A DNA stretch of 18,031 bases. Origin: Discostella pseudostelligera (lineage: Eukaryota > Bacillariophyta > Thalassiosirophyceae > Thalassiosirales > Thalassiosiraceae). Below, in pieces: positions 1-8,927 of this stretch (position 1 is the stretch's first letter; every line of letters starts with the position of its first letter). The notes under the pieces were generated by a model. It saw only the letters and a program-made list of their open reading frames with translations. It was not told the DNA's origin and did not search any database. The DNA is taken from positions 1-18,031 of the forward strand of contig JALLBK010000473.1 in NCBI GenBank assembly GCA_036940085.1, read 5' to 3'. Position numbers and translations under genes: made by a program.

Positions 1-118
1 CGACAAGCCGAAGGCCGAGCGGATGACACATCACCCTAACCTAACATACTGATCCGACATAAATAATTCACCTGCTCGCATTGCATTGCTATCTCAAAGA
101 GATCAAAGCCGATCCAAC

Positions 119-1336
119 ATGACCATGTTCAACACGGTAGACTACGATATTGCAACCACGTCAAATATGGTGTTTGATGAAGTTTTCTCCGTTGATGATG
201 CGTACCCAAACTGCTTGTCGCCGACTATTGCCATGGATACCCCCAACGTCAAAAAGTGCATCTCTCATTCGGATTCTCCTACCTTCAACGATCAGCAACA
301 TCAAACCGATAGTATGATGCCCGATATTGCACCCCTATCGCCCTGTTTCAGTGAAGAGTCATCCTCATCGTCTCCACCCGCCATGTCTATCACTGGCAGA
401 TACTCCAACATTGAATACATGTACCATGTCGATGCACGTGTTATCGGCTCGGGTCACCATGGATCCGTTCGGGAATGCATCCATCGTGCCACTGGGATGC
501 GGTATGCAGTCAAATCCATCCACAAACAGGCGTCGGATATCGGTGCAACTGGTTTATCTCGCGAGATTATGTTGCTCCAAGAGATGAAGCATCGAGGTTT
601 CGTTCAGCTTGTGGATGTCAACGAGGACGAAGAGTATGTACATCTCGTCACCGAACTGTGCAGGGGTGGCGAACTCTTTGATCGGATTATGGAGAAGGGA
701 TCTAATCGTAACAATGGATCGCCTTGCTTCACTGAGTCAGAAGCCGCACGGCTCATGTACCAACTTCTTCATGCAGTCGCCTACATGCACGAGAATGATG
801 TTGCTCACAGAGATATCAAACCGGAGAACATCTTGTTCGAGACTACTGACGAGGATTCGCCTATCAGAATAATAGACTTCGGTTTGTCTAGGAAGCATTA
901 TGATTGTGAGCCACCCATGAATAACGTCGTCGGCACTCCCTACTACATCGCGCCGGAGGTATTGCGAAAGAGCTACACAAAGAGTGCTGATTTATGGTCC
1001 GTAGGCGTCATCGCATACATCTTGCTGTGCGGGTATCCTCCATTCAACGGCGAAGATAACAATGCAGTGTACGATGCTGTTCGACGAGGTCGGTATTCTT
1101 TTCCATCCGCTGAATGGTCTGGAACGAGCAGAGAGTCACGTCATTTCATCCGATGTCTTCTCCAGAAGGATCCACAGAAACGCATGAGTGCCATGCAAGC
1201 GCTGAAACATCCATGGATAGTGAAGCATGTTGGTAACAAGGAAATCGAAGATAATCGTCAAGATTCTGCATCCGTCGAAGTCGTGTACGATCAGCAATCT
1301 GAAAGAGAGTCGGTCATCATGATTGCTGACTCATAG
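119..1336 (+). CDS. CaMK/CDPK-like serine/threonine protein kinase (paralogue 1)
   Basis: A 405-residue protein kinase that should phosphorylate Ser/Thr on protein substrates, probably in the cytosol or nucleus. The kinase domain covers about residues 100-370. It has a glycine loop GSGHHGSV (110-117), catalytic Lys132 in AVK, alpha-C Glu149, catalytic loop HRDIKPEN (from 230), DFG (253-255), activation segment GTPYYIAPE and the closing PWIV. The HRDIKPEN and YYIAPE motifs are typical of the CaMK group (CaMK1, CDPK). About 100 Ser/Asp-rich N-terminal residues precede it. Only 36 residues follow, so there are no EF-hands and no obvious calmodulin-binding helix. I chose the first ATG at 119. The frame extends upstream to a TTG at 86, but from the ATG the catalytic Lys falls at residue 132, as in the paralogue at 5668. 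No introns. Substrates and regulation are unknown. Confidence 0.9.
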   Translation: MTMFNTVDYDIATTSNMVFDEVFSVDDAYPNCLSPTIAMDTPNVKKCISHSDSPTFNDQQHQTDSMMPDIAPLSPCFSEESSSSSPPAMSITGRYSNIEYMYHVDARVIGSGHHGSVRECIHRATGMRYAVKSIHKQASDIGATGLSREIMLLQEMKHRGFVQLVDVNEDEEYVHLVTELCRGGELFDRIMEKGSNRNNGSPCFTESEAARLMYQLLHAVAYMHENDVAHRDIKPENILFETTDEDSPIRIIDFGLSRKHYDCEPPMNNVVGTPYYIAPEVLRKSYTKSADLWSVGVIAYILLCGYPPFNGEDNNAVYDAVRRGRYSFPSAEWSGTSRESRHFIRCLLQKDPQKRMSAMQALKHPWIVKHVGNKEIEDNRQDSASVEVVYDQQSERESVIMIADS

Positions 1337-1729
1337 CTACTGTGTTCATGTTTGTAAAGTTTGGTGCTATATCTTTAGATCAACATATGCTTTCGATTAT
1401 GTAGACTCGGTGCATTATTATCAATTACAAATAAATGTAATAGAATGATTCATTAGCTGATATTCTCTTCGGAATGACATTTGTGTATGGATACCCTACT
1501 TAATTTATTGAGCACAATCGCTCTTCTACCCTTCGAAAAATAAACTGCTCGGTGCAAGTTTGACAATCATACCTGTCTCTGCCCGTATTCCACGCATGAT
1601 CCGCACATGAGTAGATAGTGGTAGCATGCACCTGAAATAAACTCCTTCCACTCGGTAATTATGAAAAATAAAGATCTATCTGCAACATCATCGCAGACAG
1701 CCACTATACCAACTGGCATTGGGTCTACT
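1337..1729. other. Convergent 3' intergenic region
   Basis: AT-rich gap of 393 bp between the 3' end of kinase 1 (+) and the 3' end of CDC45 (-). It must hold the 3' UTRs and poly(A) sites of both. An AATAAA-like string (aaataaatg) lies near 1430 and another (aaaataaac) near 1537. No convincing gene or RNA was seen. A short frame reading into the antisense of CDC45 exon 2 is not credible. Confidence 0.6.
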
Positions 1730-4553
1730 CTACACTTGCTCCATCATGTAATGCAACTGCTCAAGAAACTTCTGCACATCCTTTGCCGCAACTTCGACCA
1801 CATTCGAATCGAAGCTATCGAACCAAAACATACCCTTCATACTCTTGGCTGCCAACTCAAAGTTTTGACCAAACTTATTCCGAACGACATTGCCCGACTC
1901 TTCCGGATACTCGTAACCCACTACCATGTACGTGTTGGATCGAGGCTTCTCAGCAAGCAAAACGAGTGGACGAGATTTGATGCCTGTCCATTTGCCATTC
2001 TCGCGATGCACATCCATGAGGAAGTGAGCAAGTTTCGTAAGAACGAGCGGTTTGGCAAAGACGTGGAATTGACTGGCACTACGAGAGGTAGAGTCTCCGT
2101 TTTTGCTTGCGTCCGGTGTTACCACCCTACTACCGGGACCACTGCTGCTGCTGGCTGCTCCTCCGCCACCGCTCGAACAATGGATGTATGCATATCGAAA
2201 ATGACTTAACCGCGTAATGGCATTCCTATCCACGAGACTGCGCGCTGTGGCCATGATGTTGCGTTGCAGTGTCATCGCCAAGCGAATGCCAGCACCCAAC
2301 CCTGTGCTACCAGTCATATTACCACCGTTCACGAGATTGGAAAGGTCGGCGCCCTCGACGCCACCGCCCTCCATAGACGCGAGAGTTCGGGTGGCAGCAG
2401 AGGACGTTGAGCCATTGGAGTTAAGCGCATCAAAGGCCACGTTGAACGCCTCAATCATCTCGCGATCCTCGCGATCTTCCTCATTAAGATTGTCGTCATC
2501 TGCATCATTGTCGCCGCTACCCGCTTCCAGAGCGGCGGCGGAGCATTCAAGTAGGGCTGTCACGGCATACGACATATCGCTCGCCGATAGGAGGGATTTG
2601 TAGCCGGTAACTCGAACGAATCCAGTATATGACACATTGCCAAGTCCGTATTCCTAATTTGCAGTGATGGAGAACGTGGAAGATAATGAGAATACATGAA
2701 TGTAGGATGCAAACATTTCAGACATCTTCACAAATCATGAGGACACGTTCATCCAAAATCACATACAGTATCTCACTCACCTCCGTACATTCGTCCAATC
2801 TCTCACCCAACCTCCTTCTCATACCCGGCCCAACAAACGCCCATGGTTGACGACACTGATCTAGCGGAAAGCCCATCTTGGCTAGTAGTTCCATCAACTT
2901 CTGCCTACCAGCACTTTTCCACACTTGCAACTTACTCGCCACGAAGCTGGAATGCAGTAACGAGTCCCAAAGGGACGTATGTCGCAACAACATGAATTTG
3001 TACTCGTCTTGGAAAAGAATTCGTCCATTCTCGGATAATCCAATCTGTGTCCACGTCCTCAGTTCATTGCTGTGACCACCACCAGAAAGGGATGCCTCCA
3101 ACTCCTCGGCATATACCGCCCTACCTGCTCGATCGACTAAATCATTCGGGAACAATCGTCCAACATGCCGCTTTAAATCGACTGCCAGGGCACTGTATCC
3201 TGCCACATCTAAACGACCATGCAGGAAGGCGTCCGTCACACCGACACATGCCAACCACAGTAAGTCCGGTGTGTCTCCAAAACGCAATTGTCGACATAGA
3301 GCGTAGGCAGTCCATGACGAAGGACTGGCATGATACGATCCACTGGAGTAGTGGAGCCGAATACGATTGCGGCGACGACGGCGTAGATCGCGGAAGGAGG
3401 TAGGGGGGATGAGTGCCCCTTCTCCATCGTAGACATCGACAGTACTACGATCGAGATCAACCGTCTCATCCAAGACATTGGTAAGATCGGCAGTGGCGGC
3501 GGTAGTATCTAGTACATTTGGAGCATTGTTGCCACTTCGCTTCTTCTTCGTTGTGCCAAGTTCGTCGTCGTCATCTTCATCTTCTTCGTCACTATCCTGG
3601 AGGTCATCTTCACCATCACGCTGAAGCTGGTCCGGATCTTGCGCAGGATCATCCGCCGGATCTTCATCCTCCTCCCGACGTGATCTTCGTTGTCGTTTGG
3701 CCAATCGTCTGCCACCAGAATCGTCCTCGTCAGAGTCCACATCCGATTCTTCAAACTCGTGTTCTCCCTCATCATCACTCTCACTCTTCTTTTTCCTGCC
3801 ACCAAAGCCATCATCCTCATCATCACTGCCAGATTCATCTCCACTACTGCTATCACTACTACTACTCTCATCCCCACTCAAATTATCTCCATCACTCGGA
3901 ATCTCCTCCTCCTCAAACGGTCGATCGTTGAATAACACCACATGTTTCCCAGCATGGACATTGGCGAGATGGTAGGGACGGTGGCAGTCGAATACGTAGC
4001 ATCGCACATTATTATTCATGACAAAGAAGGAGTCGTCTTGGGATGGATCATTCATGTTGTTGTTGTTGTTGGTAGCAGCACCACGGAATAATTTGGCAAG
4101 GTTGCGATTGGCCCCCATGTTCATTAGTACTACGGCGCGAATGTCAGTTTCATTCTCGATCCAATTGGAGGTGTTGTCTTCATTTTCTTCATCTTCTCCG
4201 TCATTGCCGTTGGCGTTGGTAGCATTGTTAGTAGTATCGGGACGAATGACGCCCACCTTACCCAATATCCGACGCAAACTGGTCCATCCCAAGCATGGAC
4301 GCATTTGATAGGGCACCCCGTCAGCACGGAGCATGTAACTTAAGATTCGTGCCGTAGCCATGGCATCAGTGTCGGGATGGACGAGGAGGAGGGCCCGGCC
4401 GACACCACCACCTCCAACAACACCGCCGCCACCGATGCCGCCTCCACTGTTAGAGAATTCATCATCGTCATTGGACGTACTGGGAGCAATGCCACGACAA
4501 TCGCGGAGGAGGGAGGCATATCCCAAATGCCAATGCTCACGTTCGAGAATCAT
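1730..4553 (-). CDS. CDC45: CDC45 DNA replication initiation factor (two exons)
   Basis: CDC45 is the helicase cofactor that joins MCM2-7 and GINS to form the CMG helicase at replication origins. Exon 1 is 4553-2781 (591 codons) and exon 2 is 2653-1730 (307 codons plus stop), giving 898 residues against roughly 570-650 in most eukaryotes. The N-terminal DHH-like core shows LLLVHPDTDAMA (55-66) and FDCHRPYHLANV (178-189). The middle has LLWLACVGVTDAFL (421-434) and LLRHTSLWDSL (492-502), matching the human protein closely in pattern. Exon 2 opens with EYGLGNVSYTGFVR and has LLSASDMSYAV, the C-terminal CDC45 signature. The excess length is mostly an Asp/Glu/Ser-rich insertion at about residues 204-340, plus Gly-rich and Ser-rich stretches. 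The exon join is phase 0 at GAG|GTGAGT and TTAG|GAA. The start is the ATG at 4553. Confidence 0.95.
2654..2780 (-). other. CDC45 spliceosomal intron, 127 nt
   Basis: Read on the minus strand, the donor is GTGAGT after ACGGAG and the acceptor is AAATTAG before GAATACGG. The intron is phase 0. Removing it joins two conserved CDC45 segments: the region ending LGERLDECTE and the segment starting EYGLGNVSYTG. Reading straight through instead gives 20 unrelated residues and a stop. Confidence 0.93.
3536..3941 (-). other. Acidic low-complexity insertion in CDC45
   Basis: About 135 residues (roughly 205-340) dominated by Asp, Glu and Ser with a few basic patches such as KRQRRSRR. It separates the DHH-like N-terminal part from the conserved middle. 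Human CDC45 also has an acidic linker in the corresponding region, but a much shorter one. It is probably disordered. The basic patch could act as a nuclear localisation signal. Confidence 0.75.
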
Positions 4554-4704
4554 TTGCTCTTATTTATAACGCTATTGTCCTTAGCAACAGCAGCAACAGT
4601 AGCTAAGTGGGAGAACTGGTGCTGAAGATCTAGGTATGGTAGTGGCAGTGAATGATCATATTATTATCATTGCCATTTTATTATTTGTTTGCCATCATGA
4701 TGTG

Positions 4705-4730
4705 CCTTCACCTTCACCTTCACCTTCACC
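4705..4730 (+). repeat. ccttca hexamer microsatellite, four copies
   Basis: Four perfect copies of ccttca plus cc lie about 150 bp upstream of the CDC45 ATG. Nine bases of it, tcaccttca (4720-4728), are complementary to tgaaggtga (4744-4752), so a hairpin with a 15-nt loop is possible. Function unknown. Confidence 0.7.
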
Positions 4731-4800
4731 GTCATCTCGTCAATGAAGGTGAGGGTGGCACAACCACAAAAATGTACTGATTCCGCAGTATCGTACAACC

Positions 4801-4809
4801 GCGCCAAAA
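4801..4809 (-). promoter_or_regulatory. E2F/DP consensus upstream of CDC45
   Basis: The minus strand reads TTTTGGCGC, which contains a perfect TTTSSCGC E2F consensus, about 250 bp upstream of the CDC45 start. CDC45 is a well-known S-phase E2F target in animals and plants, so the site is plausible. A single 8-bp match can still occur by chance. Confidence 0.45.
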
Positions 4810-5103
4810 CGTACAGGTCTCTATTGATGTGGACTCCCTTTTATTTCAAATTTTGAAATTAAAATTGAAAATGTGCACTGTATGTAGCTACGTCTCACAG
4901 TCTCTATGTACCGAATGTACTGGTTCCTTTGCTGTGGTTGAGCTGCTTTCTCGTATTTGAATTTCAATTCCTCATGCGAAAATAGTGCGGGGGGAAGGGC
5001 AGACAGACATGCACTTTCCGCCGCGCGCTTTCCACGAATCCATGACCTTCACGTAGGAATAGTATGAATTTCTGTCATACTCCAAAAAATATCCGTTCGG
5101 TGA

Positions 5104-5117
5104 AATCCACGTGGATT
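5104..5117. promoter_or_regulatory. Palindromic G-box upstream of kinase 2
   Basis: A 14-bp perfect palindrome, aatccacgtggatt, centred on CACGTG, the G-box/E-box core bound by bZIP and bHLH factors. It lies about 550 bp upstream of the kinase 2 ATG. Confidence 0.35.
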
Positions 5118-5408
5118 CAACAGAGGATCTCAGTACATTTTTAGAATTTGAAAGGACATTTTACATGTGGATCGGAGTATTCGGGAATTCATTTTTCTTC
5201 CGACAAAATCTTGGTAGGAATCAGTAGAATCGAGTAGGATCCATGCTTGGAGTCAATCTTTCATGTGGACTGTATTTTTTGTGTGGAGTCTCTGGAAATA
5301 ATGCACTCCGTCCCGTGGCCTCCCATTGCCACATTCTCCGACTTCGGAGAAACCATTCCGCCACAAATTCTAGCCACGACCATTTCCCACGGATCATCGA
5401 TCATGGCA

Positions 5409-5422
5409 ATGGCACGTGCCAT
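5409..5422. promoter_or_regulatory. Second palindromic G-box upstream of kinase 2
   Basis: A 14-bp perfect palindrome, atggcacgtgccat, centred on CACGTG, about 245 bp upstream of the kinase 2 ATG. It has the same core as the palindrome at 5104. Confidence 0.35.
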
Positions 5423-5667
5423 GGTAGTACGCGACCTTCTATCGATAATGCGAAGGCAATGGAACTATTCTTTGTCTTTATCTTGATACTCGGCGCATCG
5501 TCTCATAAATATCCGCGAGCATATCCCTCACATCGTTATCATAGAGTACATTCCTCATCGTCGGCCGATCTTCTCCCTACTAATAGTATTGTCTTCGACA
5601 CCACCGCCGGCAACCCACGACGACATCGCACCATCGCATCCATCCAACAGAAAGAATTGTAGACATC

Positions 5668-6948
5668 ATGATGGCACATAACATTCACGAGATGTTGCAC
5701 TTCGACGATGATGCCACCACCGTCGTCGATTCCAAGTTTGGTGTCACACCATGTGCACTTCGCCTCGTATCAGGCATGTATGATACTGACGATGAACAAT
5801 TGGTGCACGATGATCATCCTCAACAAAATCAAGAACACCAAGACAACATCAACGACGAGAACGACGTCCATCAGCCGCCGGCATTACTCTGCTCGACCTG
5901 CTCTTCCAGCGAGATGGAGGCGTCAACCATCTCTGCCATTGGTGGACGGATCTCCAACATTGAATACGATTATCTTATCAATCCACAAGTACTTGGTGTG
6001 GGCCATCATGGTTCTGTTCGAGGATGCATCCATCGAAGTACTGGCGAGAAGTACGCCATCAAGTCTATTCGAAGAAGTTACCCCGCCACCGTCAAGGCTA
6101 GTGGACTTGCTCGTGAGATACGAATGTTACGTCGGGTGAAGCATCGCAGTATTGTGAGTATCAGGGATGTCTACGAGGATGAAGATTATGTCCACATCGT
6201 TACTGATTTATGTGAGGGTGGTGAACTCTTTGATAGGATTAGTGAAAAGTCATCGAACCGATCCAAAGGTTCACCTCCCTGCTACACCGAATCCAATGCC
6301 GCGAGAATATTGTACCAAATTCTCAATGCTGTTTCCTACCTGCATGAGCAAGGAATTGCCCATCGAGATATCAAGCCAGAAAATATCTTGTTTGAGACTA
6401 CCGACGAAGATTCGCCCATTAAGCTTGTCGACTTTGGTCTTTCACGAACACATTATGGAAGCCACGAGCCACCCATGACGGCGATTGTTGGCACGCCGTA
6501 CTACATTGCACCGGAGGTATTGCGGAAGAAATACACAAAGTCCTGTGATGTTTGGTCGGTGGGCATCATCGCTTACATTTTGCTATGTGGATATCCTCCA
6601 TTCAATGGAGCCAACAATGTGGAAACGCATGAGGCCATCCTACGGGGTAGCTACTGTTTTCCTCGTGAGGAATGGAAGGACATTAGCAGAGATGCGATGG
6701 ACTTTATATCTAGGATGTTGCAAGTCGATCCGACACGACGTATGACTGCGGTGCAGGCATTGAATCATCCATGGATTGTGAAGCATTTGAGAAGCGAGAT
6801 GAATAATGAGTACGATGGTCTTGATCAGTCATCGGTTGAGGTTGTGTACAGCGAATGTCGAAGAAAACCATCACCGTTATTGATTCAAGCCAGTAGCAGT
6901 CCAACAAGGAAACATCGAAAAGTTCATATGTCTATGTTTGGCTTGTAA
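5668..6948 (+). CDS. CaMK/CDPK-like serine/threonine protein kinase (paralogue 2)
   Basis: A 426-residue kinase with the same plan as the gene at 119-1336. The glycine loop is GVGHHGSV (110-117), the catalytic Lys is 132, HRDIKPEN starts at 232, DFG is 255-257 and APE is 281-283. An identical nine-residue stretch FETTDEDSP sits between the catalytic loop and DFG, and both carry an unusual insertion (SNR...GSP) before the alpha-E helix. About 95 N-terminal residues are Asp/Asn/Gln/His-rich and probably disordered. No EF-hands follow the kinase domain, but both paralogues keep SVEVVY 17-19 residues after the PWIVKH motif. The C-terminus is basic (SPTRKHRKVH). The ATG at 5668 is the first in a long open frame and there are no introns. 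A function beyond Ser/Thr kinase cannot be assigned. Confidence 0.9.
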   Translation: MMAHNIHEMLHFDDDATTVVDSKFGVTPCALRLVSGMYDTDDEQLVHDDHPQQNQEHQDNINDENDVHQPPALLCSTCSSSEMEASTISAIGGRISNIEYDYLINPQVLGVGHHGSVRGCIHRSTGEKYAIKSIRRSYPATVKASGLAREIRMLRRVKHRSIVSIRDVYEDEDYVHIVTDLCEGGELFDRISEKSSNRSKGSPPCYTESNAARILYQILNAVSYLHEQGIAHRDIKPENILFETTDEDSPIKLVDFGLSRTHYGSHEPPMTAIVGTPYYIAPEVLRKKYTKSCDVWSVGIIAYILLCGYPPFNGANNVETHEAILRGSYCFPREEWKDISRDAMDFISRMLQVDPTRRMTAVQALNHPWIVKHLRSEMNNEYDGLDQSSVEVVYSECRRKPSPLLIQASSSPTRKHRKVHMSMFGL

Positions 6949-7522
6949 TAGTTACTATGCATTGAGTGGAAGTGTACACTGTATGCAGCGGTAAACTAGT
7001 AATATTGTGCTTATTCGATGACTGATGAAGCGAATCAACCCATTGATACACACTGCATGTTGTGGAACTTGTTTTTGCAAATATTACCTGCTCTTTTCTC
7101 TATGCCATCTATTATTTCCTTGGCTTATCAGCAAATCATGAGGTATCGACGGCGCTCATGGAGGAAAGTGAGGACGAGATCTCGTCGGCCTCAACTCGGC
7201 GCTCGGCGCTCGACCCGACTCTCCCCGTTCAACCAAATCTGCCACGTGTAAGCTTGCACTGTCGAGAGTCAACACACTTCCCGCCAACTTTGCCACGTGT
7301 TCAACGAGTTTCCCGCCAAATATCTGCCACGTGTAAGCTCTCTTGTAAGTTCTCCCGCCAAAATGTAGAGTCTGTCCTCCGCCTCGCTTGCATCCACCAC
7401 CACACGAATTTTTCCCATCGCGGCACCGACGCAAAGCAATCGAGCCAACACCACAACAATGCATTCTCCTCTGGTAGGCATCGGGTTGTTGATCATAGCG
7501 AGTGCATCATCCTTGAGCAAGC
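6949..7522 (+). promoter_or_regulatory. Intergenic region with kinase 2 3' UTR and RRM-gene promoter
   Basis: A 574-bp gap between two genes on the same strand. The first part is AT-rich and is likely the kinase 2 3' UTR. From about 7237 it holds the G-box/CCCGCC array described separately. A 156-codon open frame (7062-7532) runs through the array and overlaps the next gene, and it shows no domain. Its repeated LPRV comes from the repeated promoter motif, so it was not called. Confidence 0.6.
7237..7363 (+). promoter_or_regulatory. Alternating G-box (CACGTG) and E2F-like (CCCGCC) array
   Basis: Three CACGTG cores at 7243, 7294 and 7328 alternate with three CCCGCC cores at 7280, 7312 and 7354. 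The middle one, tttcccgccaaa (7309-7320), fits the E2F core well. The 18-nt block atctgccacgtgtaagct occurs exactly at 7237-7254 and 7322-7339. The array lies 160-290 bp upstream of the RRM-gene ATG. It looks like a bZIP/bHLH plus E2F/DP promoter of a growth- or cell-cycle-regulated gene. That role is inferred from motifs alone. Confidence 0.6.
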
Positions 7523-8927
7523 ATGGGTATGAAGCAGGCAAAAGCTCAAAAGAAATGCAACAGGAAGGAGGAGAGGGCGGCCAATGAGATGTCGGACGAA
7601 GCCAGCGCCAGCGCATCGCCAGAATTCGATGGCAGTGGTGATGAATTGCCACACAAGAAGAAGCAGACGTCGAAGAGGAAGAGAAAGACAAGCGACGCCG
7701 ATGATGATGACCCATCAAGCAATCCAACAACAAAGGCTGACCGACACGCACAGAAAAAATCAGCCAAGGCGCAACTCAAACTACAACTTCAATCTCAAAT
7801 TCCAACCCATGATCCAGAAACCGGCAAACCCTACAATAAGATACAAGTACGACGAATGATGCGACGTGTTAAACATGGATTGTCACCCATCCCTACTGAA
7901 GAAGAAGAACTTGAAATTCGTACTAGAGAGAAGCGAGAGCGGATGGAGGAGGAGGCTTTGATGTATGCAGAGAGACGCAATGATGATGATGTGGATGCTT
8001 CAACTTCAAATATGGAACCTGATGATGCTGCTGATGCTGATGCCGATGATGCAAATTCAGCTGATGGAGAGAACAAACTTGATGAACAAGATGATGCATC
8101 ATTCTCAGACGACGGTAATGACAATAATGAAGAAGACGAAGAAGAAGAAAAAGAAGAAGAAGAAGAAGAAGAAGAAGATGCAACCAATGATAGTGATGGT
8201 ACGGATGCAATTGTCGCCAAAGNAAGAAGAAGAAGAAGAAGAAGAAGAAGATGCAACCAATGATAGTGATGGTACGGATGCAATTGTCGCCAAAGGAACA
8301 ACGAACACTGCAGCTGCAGCACCACCAACCAAAAAGGCCAAACGCAGCAAACCCGTCCCACCCGACTACATTTGTCAGGCATGTCAAAACAAACCACAAC
8401 CATCATCATTGCCCTTTGTACCACACTGGATATACGACTGTCCAGTAAAGAAAACACAACGTGGGTGCAATCAACTATCCAAAAAATTACGTGGCTTGCA
8501 TGATCCACCAAGTCATAAGGTATTCGTTAGTGGCTTGCCATTTGAATGTAATGAGGGAATGGTCAAACGTTTCTTTGAGGAGAGCATCAGGAATAATAAA
8601 AATGAGAAGAATACGAGTGTTGTTGCCGAGTTGGTACATTGCAAGCTACTCAAATTTGAGGATAGCAATCGATGCAAGGGACAGGCATTTTTGACGTTTG
8701 ACTCTGAGGAGGGGGCGACGACGGCGATACGTGTGATGAATGGATCGATTTGGAAGGAAATAGTCGAGCCGGGCATGGCGACAAAGGGGAAGAAGAAGAC
8801 AGCAAAATCTTCTAGTGCCGCGACTTCCGAGGGTGGTGCAAAGAAGGAGTTGAAGTTGAAGGTAACCAAGGCATTGAATCGTTTTGTCACCAAAAAGAAG
8901 ATGGGGAAGGTAGGGGGTAGACGATGA
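7523..8927 (+). CDS. RRM and zinc-knuckle RNA-binding protein, frame broken by an N
   Basis: Probably a nuclear or nucleolar RNA-binding protein. The N-terminal half is Lys-rich with bipartite NLS-like patches (SKRKRK; KPYNKIQVRRMMRRVKHG), followed by an Asp/Glu tract. A zinc knuckle follows with spacing C-x2-C-x13-H-x4-C (residues 260, 263, 277 and 282 in the corrected frame). One RRM comes next, with RNP2 VFVSGL (309-314) and RNP1 KGQAFLTF (361-368), and the tail is Lys-rich. The ATG is at 7523 and the TGA at 8925-8927. As printed, the frame shifts at N8223. Bases 8151-8222 recur exactly at 8224-8295, so removing either the N alone or the N plus one copy restores one open frame (443 residues in the latter case). 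I read this as an assembly join and not a real mutation. A ribosome-biogenesis or splicing role is a guess. Confidence 0.85.
8151..8295. repeat. Exact 72-bp duplication around a single N
   Basis: Positions 8151-8222 and 8224-8295 are identical, with N at 8223. Each copy starts in a GAA-repeat run and ends gtcgccaaag. This is the pattern left when two contigs whose ends overlap are butt-joined with a placeholder base. A true in-frame 24-codon tandem duplication with one spurious base is the alternative. Confidence 0.85.

Larger units (their letters stand above)
4554..5667. promoter_or_regulatory. Divergent intergenic region between CDC45 and kinase 2
   Basis: A 1.1-kb stretch between the start of CDC45 (-) and the start of kinase 2 (+), so it should contain both promoters. 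It holds a perfect E2F-type site at 4801-4809, a ccttca hexamer repeat at 4705-4730, and two 14-bp palindromes centred on CACGTG (5104-5117 and 5409-5422). A 139-codon open frame at 5243-5662 has no recognisable domain and is treated as leader or promoter. No other gene was seen. Confidence 0.6.

Noticed and set aside
86..118. Upstream TTG as the start of kinase 1
   Set aside because: TTG starts are unusual in eukaryotes, and the ATG at 119 aligns the catalytic Lys with the paralogue.
1730..2635. Separate 301-residue gene on the minus strand starting with GTG at 2635
   Set aside because: It is the C-terminal exon of CDC45; consensus splice sites join it in frame to the upstream exon.
3518..3975. 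Plus-strand open frames rich in Ser, His, Pro or Ile opposite CDC45
   Set aside because: They are antisense shadows of the acidic Asp/Glu/Ser repeat-like coding region, with no domain of their own.
5243..5662. 139-codon open frame upstream of kinase 2
   Set aside because: No recognisable domain or conserved composition; it fills the promoter/leader and contains a G-box palindrome.
7062..7532. 156-codon open frame upstream of the RRM gene
   Set aside because: It runs through the G-box/CCCGCC array and overlaps the next gene start; its repeated LPRV is a by-product of the repeated DNA motif.
7831..8511. Minus-strand Ser-rich open frame opposite the RRM gene
   Set aside because: Poly-Ser is the antisense of the GAA/GAT acidic tract, and the frame passes through the N-containing duplication.
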